Assembly: GCA_024231955.1 (NCBI GenBank)
Contig: JAAEPZ010000253.1
Location: forward strand, 186,001 to 250,000
Direction of reading: 5' to 3'
Length of the DNA: 64,000 nucleotides
Origin: a bacterium
GTDB lineage: Bacteria > Krumholzibacteriota > Krumholzibacteriia > JACNKJ01
Shown here: positions 27,187 through 35,728 of the stretch, one piece after another
Layout: each line of letters opens with the position of its first letter
Position numbering within the stretch: the stretch's first letter is position 1
The notes under the pieces: generated by a model
What the model was told of the DNA's origin: nothing
Databases searched by the model: none
Seen by the model: only the letters and a program-made list of their open reading frames with translations
Program-made: the position numbers and the translations under genes

Positions 27187-30100
27187 ATGTCGGGGTTCAG
27201 ACTAAGGTTTTTGGCACATCTGTCTCTTGCCCTTTTATTCTTGTTGCCGTTTTCGGTTGCCGAGGCGGCCGACATCACCTACGCGGACAGCTGGGGCGCA
27301 CAGGGACTTACGATTCAGGAGGACCGCTCGTCAGGCCTCACCCTTGTCTACTCGCTTGAGCAATGGCAACTCTCGCAATCCGACATCACCGGTGATCTGC
27401 TGCACAATGTGGCGATACAGGACGCCCTTCTGCCCAACGACGCAGGCGCTCCCGATCTGCCGGGGCAAAGCTATTTCATCGCCCTGCCCAACGGAGCAAC
27501 GGCGCACATGGAGATTGTCGATTTCCGCACCGAGCTGTTCAGGGATATCGATCTGACACCGGCGTTCCGTCTGCCTCGAGAGGATGAGGACGGTCCCCTC
27601 GACTACACCAGGAACATGAGCATCTACACGACCGATGCCCCCTATCCCGCTGCCCCCGTCCTGCTGGACGGCCGCAGCACGATACGCGGCGTCGAGGCGA
27701 TTATGCTGGGCATCACCCCTTTCCAGTACAACCCGGTGAGCCGCGAACTCACCGTCTACCGCGACATCAGGATCTCCGTCACCTTCGAGGGTGGTGACGG
27801 CACCTTCGGCGACTCCCGTCTCAACAGCCGCTGGTGGGATCCGATTCTCCGCTCGACCTTCATCAACTCCACCGAACTGCCCGCGGTAGAGCAGGTAACG
27901 GATGCCGGCGCCCGCACCCCGGATTACGAGTACCTGATCATCAGCCCCGAGGATGCGACCTTCCTGGCCTGGGCCGACAGTATCCGCGTCTTCCGCACCG
28001 AGCAGGGCATCCGCTCCGGCATCGTGACCATCAGCGAGTTGGGCGGGAACACCTCCGCCAATATCGAGAACTACGTCAACGACGCCTATCTCAACTGGGA
28101 CTTGCCGCCCTCGGCGGTGCTGATTCTCGGCGATTACGGCACCGGCGCCTTGAACATCACCTCACCCGTCTACAGCAACGGATCGGACGCCTGCGTTTCG
28201 GACAACAAGTACGCCGATGTCGATGGCGATCACATGCCCGAGATGGCCTTCGCGCGCATCTGCGCGGCGGATGACGCCCAGGTCGCGCACATGGTGACCA
28301 AGGCGCTGGAATATGAAAGGCATCCGCCGACGAACCCCGACTTCTACGCCAACCCGGTCATCGCCGGTGGCTGGCAGACGGTGCGCTGGTTCATCCTCTG
28401 CAACGAGGTGATCTACGGTTTCCTCAATAACGAACTGGGCATGACGCCCGTGCGTGAATACGCCATCTATGAAGGCACTCCCGGAACGCTCTGGTCGGAG
28501 GCGGACAATACGTCCGTCGTCGTGAACTACTTCGGACCCAACGGATTGGGTTACCTGCCGGCGACGCCGGAGCATCTCAACGATTGGGGTGGCAACGCCG
28601 CGCGCCTCAACGCCGACATCAACGCCGGAGCCTTCATGGTGCAGCACCGCGACCATGGCGGCGAGACCGGCTGGGGCGAACCCGATTACACGAACCCCGA
28701 TCTCGCGGGGTTGACCAACGACGACCTCACCTTCGTCTTCTCCATCAACTGCCTCACCGGCAAGTACGACGGGGCCAGCGAGTGTTTCGCCGAGGCATTC
28801 CATCGTCACCAACAGGGTGCGCTGGGTTTGATCGCCGCGTCGGAGCTCTCCTATTCGTTCGTCAACGACACCTATGTCTGGGGCATGTACGATTACTTCT
28901 GGCCCGACTTCAATCCCGGGTACGGCGTCCCCGGCGAACACAAGCTCCTGCCGGCTTTCGGCAACGCCTACGGCAAGATCTTCCTGCAGGGCTCCAGCTG
29001 GCCCTACAACACCTGGGACAAGGAGGTCACCTACAATCTCTTCCACCATCACGGTGACGCCTTCACCTCGGTTTATTCCGCGGTTCCCCAGAGCCTCACG
29101 GTCATTCATGACGCCGCACTTCTGACCGGCACTCAGGAATTTACGGTTACCGCCGATACCGGCGCACTGATCGGCATCTCGCGCGATGGAGAATATCTCG
29201 GATCGGCAGTATCGCAGGGCTTCCCGGTTGAGATCGCCATCCCGAGCCAAACGCCAGGCGGCAATGTGACGATTACCGTCACCAAGCAGAATCACTATCG
29301 CTACAGCCAGGAGATCCCGGTGGTGCCGCCCGAGGGACCCTATCTGGTCTATAGCGACATAGCGGTCATCGATCCGGAGGGCGACAATGACGGCATCCTC
29401 GATGGTGCGGAGACGGTCGGCCTGGAGCTGGTGCTGAAGAACGTCGGTATCGAGATCACCACAGGGATCAGCGCCACGCTGACTTGCGACGACCCCTACA
29501 TCACCATCATCGAGGGCACACGCAGCTTCCCGGATATTCCGGCGGATGGTCTGGGCACCTGCCTCGAAACATTCGACATCACCGTTGCTGGTTCGGTACC
29601 CGATGGCCATCTGATCCTGTTCAACTTCGTGGCGATCTCCGACGACGGCAACTGGTCCGACAGCTTCGTGCTCGCTGCACAAGCCCCCATCCTGATTGCT
29701 GACGGTATGTCCATCAACGACTCCGTCCCCCAGGGCGGCAACGGCAGCGGCACCGCCGATGCGGGCGACACCTTCATCCTGGATCTCGGCCTCGGCAACA
29801 TCGGACACTCGGCGGCCGCTTCGCTGAACGGCACCCTCTCCTGTCTCGATTTCCGCGTCACGATTCTCCAGAATCAGGGGAATTGTCCAAACGTCCCCAT
29901 CGGCGGGCAGGCAACCATGGAGGACTTTCAGGTTCACATCGACCCGGATTTCCCCGAGCCCGATATCGTCAAGCTGAACCTGCTGCTCACCGGACCGGGC
30001 GGCTTCACCAAATTGTTGATCTACAACGTGGCGGTCGGCGGCTGGTTCGATGACTACGGCAATGACAACGGCTGGACGGTAGCCAGCACGGCCGCCAGCG

Positions 30101-30894
30101 GTCATTGGGAGCGGGCCGATCCTGTCGGGACCACCTATGAGACCAGTCAGGTGCAACCGGAAGATGATCACACGGCCGATCCCGAGGTGTTCTGCTTCGT
30201 GACCGGAAACGGTGTCGTGGGCGGCACGGCCGGCGCCAACGATATCGATGGCGGCGAGACCGTGCTCTACTCGCCCGTGTTCCATTTGCAGGGCGCAGGC
30301 ACGGCGACGATCACCTACTGGCGCTGGTACTCCAACGATCTGGGCAACAACCCCGGCGAGGATTCCTGGATTGTCCAGGCCACAAGCAACGGATCCAACT
30401 GGGTCGATCTGGAGAACACGACGACGAGTGCCAACTACTGGCAGCAATTCACCTTCGACCTGGCCGACTACATCCTGATGAGCGATCAGGTGCAGATCCG
30501 CTTCATCGCAGCTGACGCCGACAATGCTTCACTGGTCGAAGCGGCCGTGGATGATTTCCTGCTCGACGCCACGTTCCCCATCCTGACCGGCATCACGGAT
30601 GAAACCACCCTGCCGGCGCATCTGAGTTTGTCCGGCAACTACCCGAACCCCTTCAACCCGACGACGAGCATCTGCTTCGCCCTGCCCGGCAAGGCGCCGG
30701 TGGATCTTGCCGTCTTCGATGTGAAGGGTCGCAGGGTCGCCACTCTGGTTCAGGGCACGCTGGCTGCCGGTGAGCATGAGGTGGTGTGGCATGGCCGCGA
30801 CAGCAATGGTCGGCCGGTCGCCACGGGACTCTACTTCAGTCGTCTGGTCTGCGGGGATCAGACTCTGACCCGCAAGATGCTGCTGCTGAAATAG
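27187..30894 (+). CDS. Exported C25 (gingipain-like) cysteine peptidase with FlgD-like C-terminus
   Basis: The 1,235-residue protein has a signal peptide (about 1-27), a propeptide-like region (about 30-235) and a C25 catalytic domain beginning YEYLIISPEDATFLAW. His490 in HRDHGGETGW and Cys522 in SINCLTGKYD form the expected dyad, 32 residues apart as in gingipains. CARDB-like or Ig-like segments (about 640-950) and a jelly-roll-like stretch (about 960-1130) follow. The FlgD-like tail runs from NYPNPFNPTTS to KMLLLK. Family knowledge: such tails direct export by a type IX-like system in Bacteroidetes; no such machinery is in this window. Confidence 0.92.
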   Translation: MSGFRLRFLAHLSLALLFLLPFSVAEAADITYADSWGAQGLTIQEDRSSGLTLVYSLEQWQLSQSDITGDLLHNVAIQDALLPNDAGAPDLPGQSYFIALPNGATAHMEIVDFRTELFRDIDLTPAFRLPREDEDGPLDYTRNMSIYTTDAPYPAAPVLLDGRSTIRGVEAIMLGITPFQYNPVSRELTVYRDIRISVTFEGGDGTFGDSRLNSRWWDPILRSTFINSTELPAVEQVTDAGARTPDYEYLIISPEDATFLAWADSIRVFRTEQGIRSGIVTISELGGNTSANIENYVNDAYLNWDLPPSAVLILGDYGTGALNITSPVYSNGSDACVSDNKYADVDGDHMPEMAFARICAADDAQVAHMVTKALEYERHPPTNPDFYANPVIAGGWQTVRWFILCNEVIYGFLNNELGMTPVREYAIYEGTPGTLWSEADNTSVVVNYFGPNGLGYLPATPEHLNDWGGNAARLNADINAGAFMVQHRDHGGETGWGEPDYTNPDLAGLTNDDLTFVFSINCLTGKYDGASECFAEAFHRHQQGALGLIAASELSYSFVNDTYVWGMYDYFWPDFNPGYGVPGEHKLLPAFGNAYGKIFLQGSSWPYNTWDKEVTYNLFHHHGDAFTSVYSAVPQSLTVIHDAALLTGTQEFTVTADTGALIGISRDGEYLGSAVSQGFPVEIAIPSQTPGGNVTITVTKQNHYRYSQEIPVVPPEGPYLVYSDIAVIDPEGDNDGILDGAETVGLELVLKNVGIEITTGISATLTCDDPYITIIEGTRSFPDIPADGLGTCLETFDITVAGSVPDGHLILFNFVAISDDGNWSDSFVLAAQAPILIADGMSINDSVPQGGNGSGTADAGDTFILDLGLGNIGHSAAASLNGTLSCLDFRVTILQNQGNCPNVPIGGQATMEDFQVHIDPDFPEPDIVKLNLLLTGPGGFTKLLIYNVAVGGWFDDYGNDNGWTVASTAASGHWERADPVGTTYETSQVQPEDDHTADPEVFCFVTGNGVVGGTAGANDIDGGETVLYSPVFHLQGAGTATITYWRWYSNDLGNNPGEDSWIVQATSNGSNWVDLENTTTSANYWQQFTFDLADYILMSDQVQIRFIAADADNASLVEAAVDDFLLDATFPILTGITDETTLPAHLSLSGNYPNPFNPTTSICFALPGKAPVDLAVFDVKGRRVATLVQGTLAAGEHEVVWHGRDSNGRPVATGLYFSRLVCGDQTLTRKMLLLK

Positions 30895-30920
30895 GATGAC
30901 GGCACCATATCCGCACAACT

Positions 30921-30949
30921 CCCCGGGCCTGATCAGGTCCGGGGTTTTT
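30921..30949 (+). terminator. Intrinsic terminator of the C25 gene
   Basis: CCCCGGGCCTGA and TCAGGTCCGGGG (30921-30944) form a 12-bp stem with one mismatch, followed by TTTTT. Confidence 0.9.
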
Positions 30950-31171
30950 GATTCCATCGGCGGCCGGTTCCGGCAATGATACCCGCTGCAGCGGAGTCTG
31001 GATATGCGCGTCGGTGAATCCCACAGTGTCGATCCGGTGGCAGTAGACACCGGAAACGGGGATGGGCGCACGAACGGATCAGCGCGAGTATTCAACACGA
31101 AAGACCCGGACTGTCTTCAGCCCGGGTCCTCGCTTCCCTGCCCTGGGGGGAGAGCAGTCTCTCTCTAGACG

Positions 31172-33193
31172 TTATTCCCGTCCCGCAGTCTGCGTGGTCT
31201 TACCGGCACAGCTACCGGCTGCACGCTTATCGCCCTTCATATCGACACGGGCAATCGTCCCCTTCTCGTACCGGAACAGGTCACCGCGCGCCACAGCGGG
31301 CATCATCTTGATTGATTGATAACTCGCCGCATTGGTCGAGATCCAGTCCGAGTAGGTCTGGTAGTTGCCGCCGGCGTGCTGGGGGAAGAACACTTTGGGC
31401 TTGAGGTGCTCGAAGGCGTAGTGCACACCCAGCTTCACCTCTTCAGGATCACCAAGGCTGCAACCGCGGATGCCCATGAAGGCCATATCCGGTTTGACGC
31501 CTTCAGCCTTCAACCAGTCGATCTCGTTTGTGTAGGCGGGCAACAGACCATTGGGACAACCGGCGGAACGGCCGTTGGAGTGGTCGCCGCCGTGGAAGAT
31601 GGTCAGGCCGTCAACCTCAACCACCATGCCGACACCGGCATCGGTCGAGAAGATGGTCTTCACCTCGACCCCGGCCTCCTTGTAGGTCTGACGCGGCGCC
31701 ATCTCGATATAGTCATCGCGGTCGGGCACCTCGCAACCGATGAAGTAGGTGATGTTGTCGATCTGATCCGCCCACTCGAAGATCGCGGGATCGTAGTGAT
31801 CCCGATGATGATGGCTGGCAAAGACGATAACGTTCTCATCCTTGAGCTCGGACGGATTGATGAAGCCGTTGGCCAAACCGGGATTGGCCGGCGGGGTGCT
31901 CATCCCGGGATAGTAGTCGAAGATGAGGAGGTGCTTGCGCGTCTTCACGGCCCAGCCGGCATGGCCGAGGTGCCAGACGGCGGCCTCCCGCTTGCCGACC
32001 TTCCTCTGGCCGGTCAGCGTGAAGCGCGTATCGACCTCGGCCTTGCCGCCGGCACCCTTCTCGACCAGATACCTGGCCAGGTCATCGTGACCATAGCGGG
32101 TGGCCAACTGCAACGGCTTGTATGCGGTCCCATCGGCTGTATTGACATCGGCGCCGGCGGCGATGAGTTGACCGGCCACTTCGGTATAACCCTGGAGACA
32201 GGCAATCTGCAGCGGGGCGTTACCGTTCCGGCTGCCGCCGACATCCTGACGGGCACCATTGGCCAGCAGGAGCGCCACCAGGTCAGCCCTGTTGCTCTCG
32301 ACGGCTTTCACCAGGGCGGTCTCGCCGCGCGGGCTGACTTGGTTGACATCCGAGCCATGCTCGATCAGGAGTCGGGCAATCTCCAGGTTGTCGGTACGAT
32401 AGGCCGAGGTCAGAGGTGTCTCGTGTTCATCGCAGGCGAAAGCGACATCGGCCCCCCGCTCCAGCAGCAGACGAGCAGCCTCAAGCTGCCCGCCGGTTAC
32501 GGTCTTGCGCAACGGCGACCAGAACTTGTAGGGCGCATTCGAGGCGTTAAGATCAGCACCGGCGTCGATGAGCCTGGTCATGATCTCAATATGGCCACGC
32601 CTGGCGGCTTCGCCCAGAGGCGTGTCGCCATGCTCCATCATCTCATCGGCCGGGATGCCCTGCTCCAGCAGATGGTCGATCATCTCTATCATGCCGACCC
32701 TGGCGGCGGTATGCATGAGGGTTCTGCCGTCAGGCGATCGATAGAACAGGTCGGAACCCGCATCCAGCAGCAGCTGTGCGACCTCCCACGAATTGCCGCT
32801 GACGGCAAAGCTCAGGGCCGTATCACCCTTGTTGTCGCGATGGTGTACGTTGGCGCCCCGGGTGAGCAGGAAGGCCACCATCTCGGCTCTGCCCAATACG
32901 GAGGCGTCGTCCAACGGTGTGCTGTTGTCAGTGTCGCCGCAATTGACATCAGCCCCGGCATCCAGCAAAAGTTGCGCAATCTCTACGTTACCGCTGATAG
33001 CGGCAGTAAGCAGAGGAAGGTTGTGCATGGCGCTGTCATCACGCTCATGAATACAGGAGGGATTCGAACGGAGCAGGCTCTTCACTGCGGCAACGTCACC
33101 TTCAATGACAGCCTCGTGGATCTCGCTCCCCAGAGCCGGACAGACCAACACAATGAGGAGAGTGCAGAATGCTATTAGCTTCATGGATTTCAC
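31172..33193 (-). CDS. Exported ankyrin-repeat / metallo-beta-lactamase-fold fusion
   Basis: A GTG at 33193 with GGGGG five bases upstream is the best start (ATG at 33184 is the alternative). A signal peptide (MKLIAFCTLLIVLVCPALG) precedes about 12 ankyrin repeats (about 30-400; for example GNVEIAQLLLDAGADVNCGD and DLARYLVEKGAG). The C-terminal metallo-beta-lactamase-like domain (about 410-640) has HHHRDH (461-466), matching HxHxDH, GGDHS further on, and a late PQHAGG His. That domain resembles UlaG/L-ascorbate-lactonase-like or YcbL-type hydrolases. The ankyrin part probably presents or recruits a partner. Substrate unknown. Confidence 0.87.
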   Translation of the reverse strand: MKSMKLIAFCTLLIVLVCPALGSEIHEAVIEGDVAAVKSLLRSNPSCIHERDDSAMHNLPLLTAAISGNVEIAQLLLDAGADVNCGDTDNSTPLDDASVLGRAEMVAFLLTRGANVHHRDNKGDTALSFAVSGNSWEVAQLLLDAGSDLFYRSPDGRTLMHTAARVGMIEMIDHLLEQGIPADEMMEHGDTPLGEAARRGHIEIMTRLIDAGADLNASNAPYKFWSPLRKTVTGGQLEAARLLLERGADVAFACDEHETPLTSAYRTDNLEIARLLIEHGSDVNQVSPRGETALVKAVESNRADLVALLLANGARQDVGGSRNGNAPLQIACLQGYTEVAGQLIAAGADVNTADGTAYKPLQLATRYGHDDLARYLVEKGAGGKAEVDTRFTLTGQRKVGKREAAVWHLGHAGWAVKTRKHLLIFDYYPGMSTPPANPGLANGFINPSELKDENVIVFASHHHRDHYDPAIFEWADQIDNITYFIGCEVPDRDDYIEMAPRQTYKEAGVEVKTIFSTDAGVGMVVEVDGLTIFHGGDHSNGRSAGCPNGLLPAYTNEIDWLKAEGVKPDMAFMGIRGCSLGDPEEVKLGVHYAFEHLKPKVFFPQHAGGNYQTYSDWISTNAASYQSIKMMPAVARGDLFRYEKGTIARVDMKGDKRAAGSCAGKTTQTAGRE

Positions 33194-33283
33194 GGTGACC
33201 CCCTGGTCTTGTGACGACAATGATGCAGAGCTCTCAACCGAATATCTGCGGTAGCCTGCACCTGATCCTCAAAACGACATGCT

Positions 33284-33308
33284 AAGCTCTTAACACTGTT
33301 AACAGCTT
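33284..33308. promoter_or_regulatory. Operator-like inverted repeat upstream of the ankyrin/MBL gene
   Basis: AAGCTCTTAACA (33284-33295) and TGTTAACAGCTT (33297-33308) are 12-base arms with one mismatch around one base, containing a GTTAAC core. The site is about 90 bases upstream of the GTG at 33193, where an operator would be expected. Confidence 0.45.
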
Positions 33309-33370
33309 AACCTTTCCATGTCTCCAAAGCAAGGTCCGAATTGTGGAATTCCCGTTCCGGGCTGGATAAT

Positions 33371-33397
33371 CAAAACAGCGGACATGATTGCCCGCTG
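33371..33397 (-). terminator. Terminator of the chemoreceptor gene
   Basis: Read on the minus strand, CAGCGG and CCGCTG (33376-33381 with 33392-33397) form a hairpin followed by TTTTG, about 80 bases after the stop at 33476. Confidence 0.6.
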
Positions 33398-33475
33398 CTC
33401 CCCGTTGTTATTCCCGCATTCGATGGTGCCGGCGGATATTCATACCTGATTCAGGGTTCATGGCCCCTGTAACGG

Positions 33476-35029
33476 CTAGGTTACAAAGTCATTCACATTC
33501 TCATTCAGGGCGGTTGAGAGATTGGTCAGATGCTCGGCCTGCTCCCGAGTCTGCTGGATGCCGCTATCTGTTCTTTTGGCAGTCTCATTGACAAGCACGA
33601 CATTGCGTGAAACCTCCTGAATCCCCTGAGCACCCTCGGCAACCCGTCGAGTAATCTCCTGAGCGGCATTGCTGGCAGTTTTGCCCGAATGTGAGATCTC
33701 GGTGGCTGTCGCCGACTGCTCCTCAACCGCCGAGGCGATGGAGGTGGAGATCTCGTTGACCTCTGCAATCACTGCGGAGATGGAGTCGATGGCCTCAACA
33801 GCACTCTCACTGCCCTCCTGAACGGATTCAACCTGTCGTTTGATCTCCTCCGTGGCCTGGGCCGTCTGCCGTGCGAGCTCCTTGACCTCGTTGGCGACGA
33901 CCGCAAAACCGCGTCCCGCCTCACCGGCGCTGGCAGCCTCAATGGTCGCATTCAGCGCGAGCAAATTGGTCTGATCCGCGATATCCGATATCACCGTCAG
34001 CACTTTGCCGATCTCCTGCGAGGAGTCCCTGAGTCGGTTCATGATCTCCATCGTCTGCCGCGCCTGCTGATCAGCACGATTGGCGATCTCCGATCCGCGA
34101 ACGCTATTGCCGGCTACCTCGTTGATTGAACTGCTCATCTCCTCAATTGAGGTAGCAACCATGGCCAACATGGAGGACATTTCACCCGAGGAGTCCGCGA
34201 TACTCTGAATGTTGCTGGTCATCTCTTCGCTGGCCGAGGAGACCGTACTGACCACATCCGAAAGCGTATTGGAGTCCTCGGCAAGGTCGTTGGCATTGTT
34301 GTTGAGTTGCCCGGCGGAGTCGTTCAACATTTTACTGCTGCCGCGGATATCATCGACAAAGATCCGCTGTATATTAATGAGTGAGTCGACCGTACTGCTC
34401 AGGATCTTGATCTCATCATCACCGCTCAGACCGACGACTTTGGTGAGGTTTCGATTGGCAGCCGAATTCACGACCTCGACAACCCGTGAGAGAGGTTTCA
34501 AGACCATCTTGCTCACTATCGTCCAGCCGATTCCGGCCAGGATAAAGGCGGCACAGAGAAAGGTGATCTGGATCACTTTCAAACGTGCGACTTTGGCCCG
34601 GGAAAGAGCATCGAAACCGCTGACGGCCTTGTCCATTTCACCAAGCAATCTAAGCGAATTATCCAGTATGAATGTCAGGCTACTCAAGGACTCCTCACTA
34701 TCGATCGGATTGCGGACAATTGTCAGGACCCTCTCGTGAAATACACTCCACATGGAATCAACTGTCTCCAATTGAGTTCGCACATGGGGATCTTCGGTCC
34801 TGGCCAATGTGATCTGGTTACCGCCGCCAGCCACGGTTATGCCCCCGTGAAGCAGTGCATTATGAGTCTTATCAAAAAGGGTGGCCGTCGCGTTGAGCGT
34901 GGTTTTGGCGGTTGATCCACTGTCATTAAACATGACGGAGAGGGCCTCATTACTCATCTTCTGCGTCAGCATTCTCTGCCTGCCGGCGACATTGATGATC
35001 AATCCATCGGATTCCTGAGTACGCAACAC
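33476..35029 (-). CDS. PilJ-type methyl-accepting chemotaxis protein (open part)
   Basis: The open frame starts with a GTG at 35029. It encodes a sensor of the PilJ/type IV pili transducer kind ([19 protein letters not shown]), a membrane helix ([20 protein letters not shown]), HAMP, and a long cytoplasmic coiled coil. The signalling tip reads [20 protein letters not shown], with the trimer-contact sequence intact. A usual receptor has another helix before the sensor. That helix is encoded just upstream in the same frame but is split by a TAA at 35069-35071, so the product from 35029 would lack its signal anchor. No CheA or CheW genes are nearby. Confidence 0.9.
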   Translation of the reverse strand: MLRTQESDGLIINVAGRQRMLTQKMSNEALSVMFNDSGSTAKTTLNATATLFDKTHNALLHGGITVAGGGNQITLARTEDPHVRTQLETVDSMWSVFHERVLTIVRNPIDSEESLSSLTFILDNSLRLLGEMDKAVSGFDALSRAKVARLKVIQITFLCAAFILAGIGWTIVSKMVLKPLSRVVEVVNSAANRNLTKVVGLSGDDEIKILSSTVDSLINIQRIFVDDIRGSSKMLNDSAGQLNNNANDLAEDSNTLSDVVSTVSSASEEMTSNIQSIADSSGEMSSMLAMVATSIEEMSSSINEVAGNSVRGSEIANRADQQARQTMEIMNRLRDSSQEIGKVLTVISDIADQTNLLALNATIEAASAGEAGRGFAVVANEVKELARQTAQATEEIKRQVESVQEGSESAVEAIDSISAVIAEVNEISTSIASAVEEQSATATEISHSGKTASNAAQEITRRVAEGAQGIQEVSRNVVLVNETAKRTDSGIQQTREQAEHLTNLSTALNENVNDFVT

Positions 35030-35128
35030 GGAGAGTGAAATACCAACAAGAGCAACCGTGATCAGGAATTATCCGACAAGCACAAGCCCCACCATATGGG
35101 ATACACTATCGCGAAACCATTGCAGCAT
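35030..35128 (-). pseudogene. N-terminal fragment of the chemoreceptor, cut by an in-frame TAA
   Basis: In the same frame as the gene at 33476, an ATG at 35128 (AAGGA seven bases upstream) begins MLQWFRDSVSHMVGLVLVG, then TAA at 35069-35071. The next codons read [17 protein letters not shown] and run into the receptor. Together they form an ideal first membrane helix. A single base change would restore the full gene. Either the gene is decaying, the stop is read through, translation restarts at 35029, or the base is an assembly error. Confidence 0.78.
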
Positions 35129-35137
35129 ATTATCCAT

Positions 35138-35728
35138 CCTTATTAATGCCATCGCCGGATCAGGTTTATCGGTTCAACAGTTTTATCGGAAGATTGATCA
35201 TTCTTCCGAAGAGGTCCCGATCCTGACCAAGCCATCGGTATAAGTAGGATAACCATTTAGCTTTATTTTCGTTAGCGCAACATTACAGTCGGCACCTGCC
35301 CCCGCCGACAGAGCCTATTGGACGATGCGCACTCCTCTGGGGGCGAACTTCATGTCCGTTTCTTCTAGCCATCGAGCCCTGCGGTCTTAATCAATTCCGT
35401 ACTACGCATATCCGACAGGAGATTGATGAATATACCGGAAATGACTCCCCCAATATACGATTGCACAGGACCTGGGGTGTTTCGACACCGCTCCTCGGGG
35501 ATCGTCATGCTCATCGGAACTTGATCATTCCGAAGAGGATCTTGCGGCTCATGGGGACATCAACCCCAGAAACGGGAGGGCTGCGAAGCTATCCAAACAC
35601 TGCCACCACGCTTAAGCTCCCTGCTATTCTCTTCACACGAGCCCTCCATCATGATACAATCCGGTCAGTTGATTGATATTATTTTCAACCGGAATCTATT
35701 GTATTGTCAGGATTAAGGGGAGGTATCG
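35138..35728. other. Long gene-free region between divergent genes
   Basis: 591 bases, more AT-rich than the genes around it. An inverted repeat TCGGAAGA/TCTTCCGA lies at 35186-35209, in the expected leader of the chemoreceptor. The last 60 bases before 35729 are AT-rich and probably hold the CotH gene's promoter (TTGATA...TATTGT, weak), with AAGGGGAGG as ribosome site. A 71-codon frame at 35461 has no support. Confidence 0.5.

Noticed and set aside
28162..30447. 761-codon minus-strand open frame
   Set aside because: Entirely antisense to the C25 protease gene, no ribosome site, no domain.
33050..33075. GATTCGAAC stretch resembling a tRNA T-loop
   Set aside because: It lies inside the coding frame of the ankyrin/MBL gene and no cloverleaf can be folded around it.
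31316..33178. 620-codon plus-strand open frame
   Set aside because: Antisense shadow of the ankyrin/MBL gene; its apparent repeats mirror the ankyrin repeats on the coding strand.
35461..35676. 71-codon plus-strand frame in the 591-base gap
   Set aside because: No ribosome site, no motif, ends near the promoter of the CotH gene.
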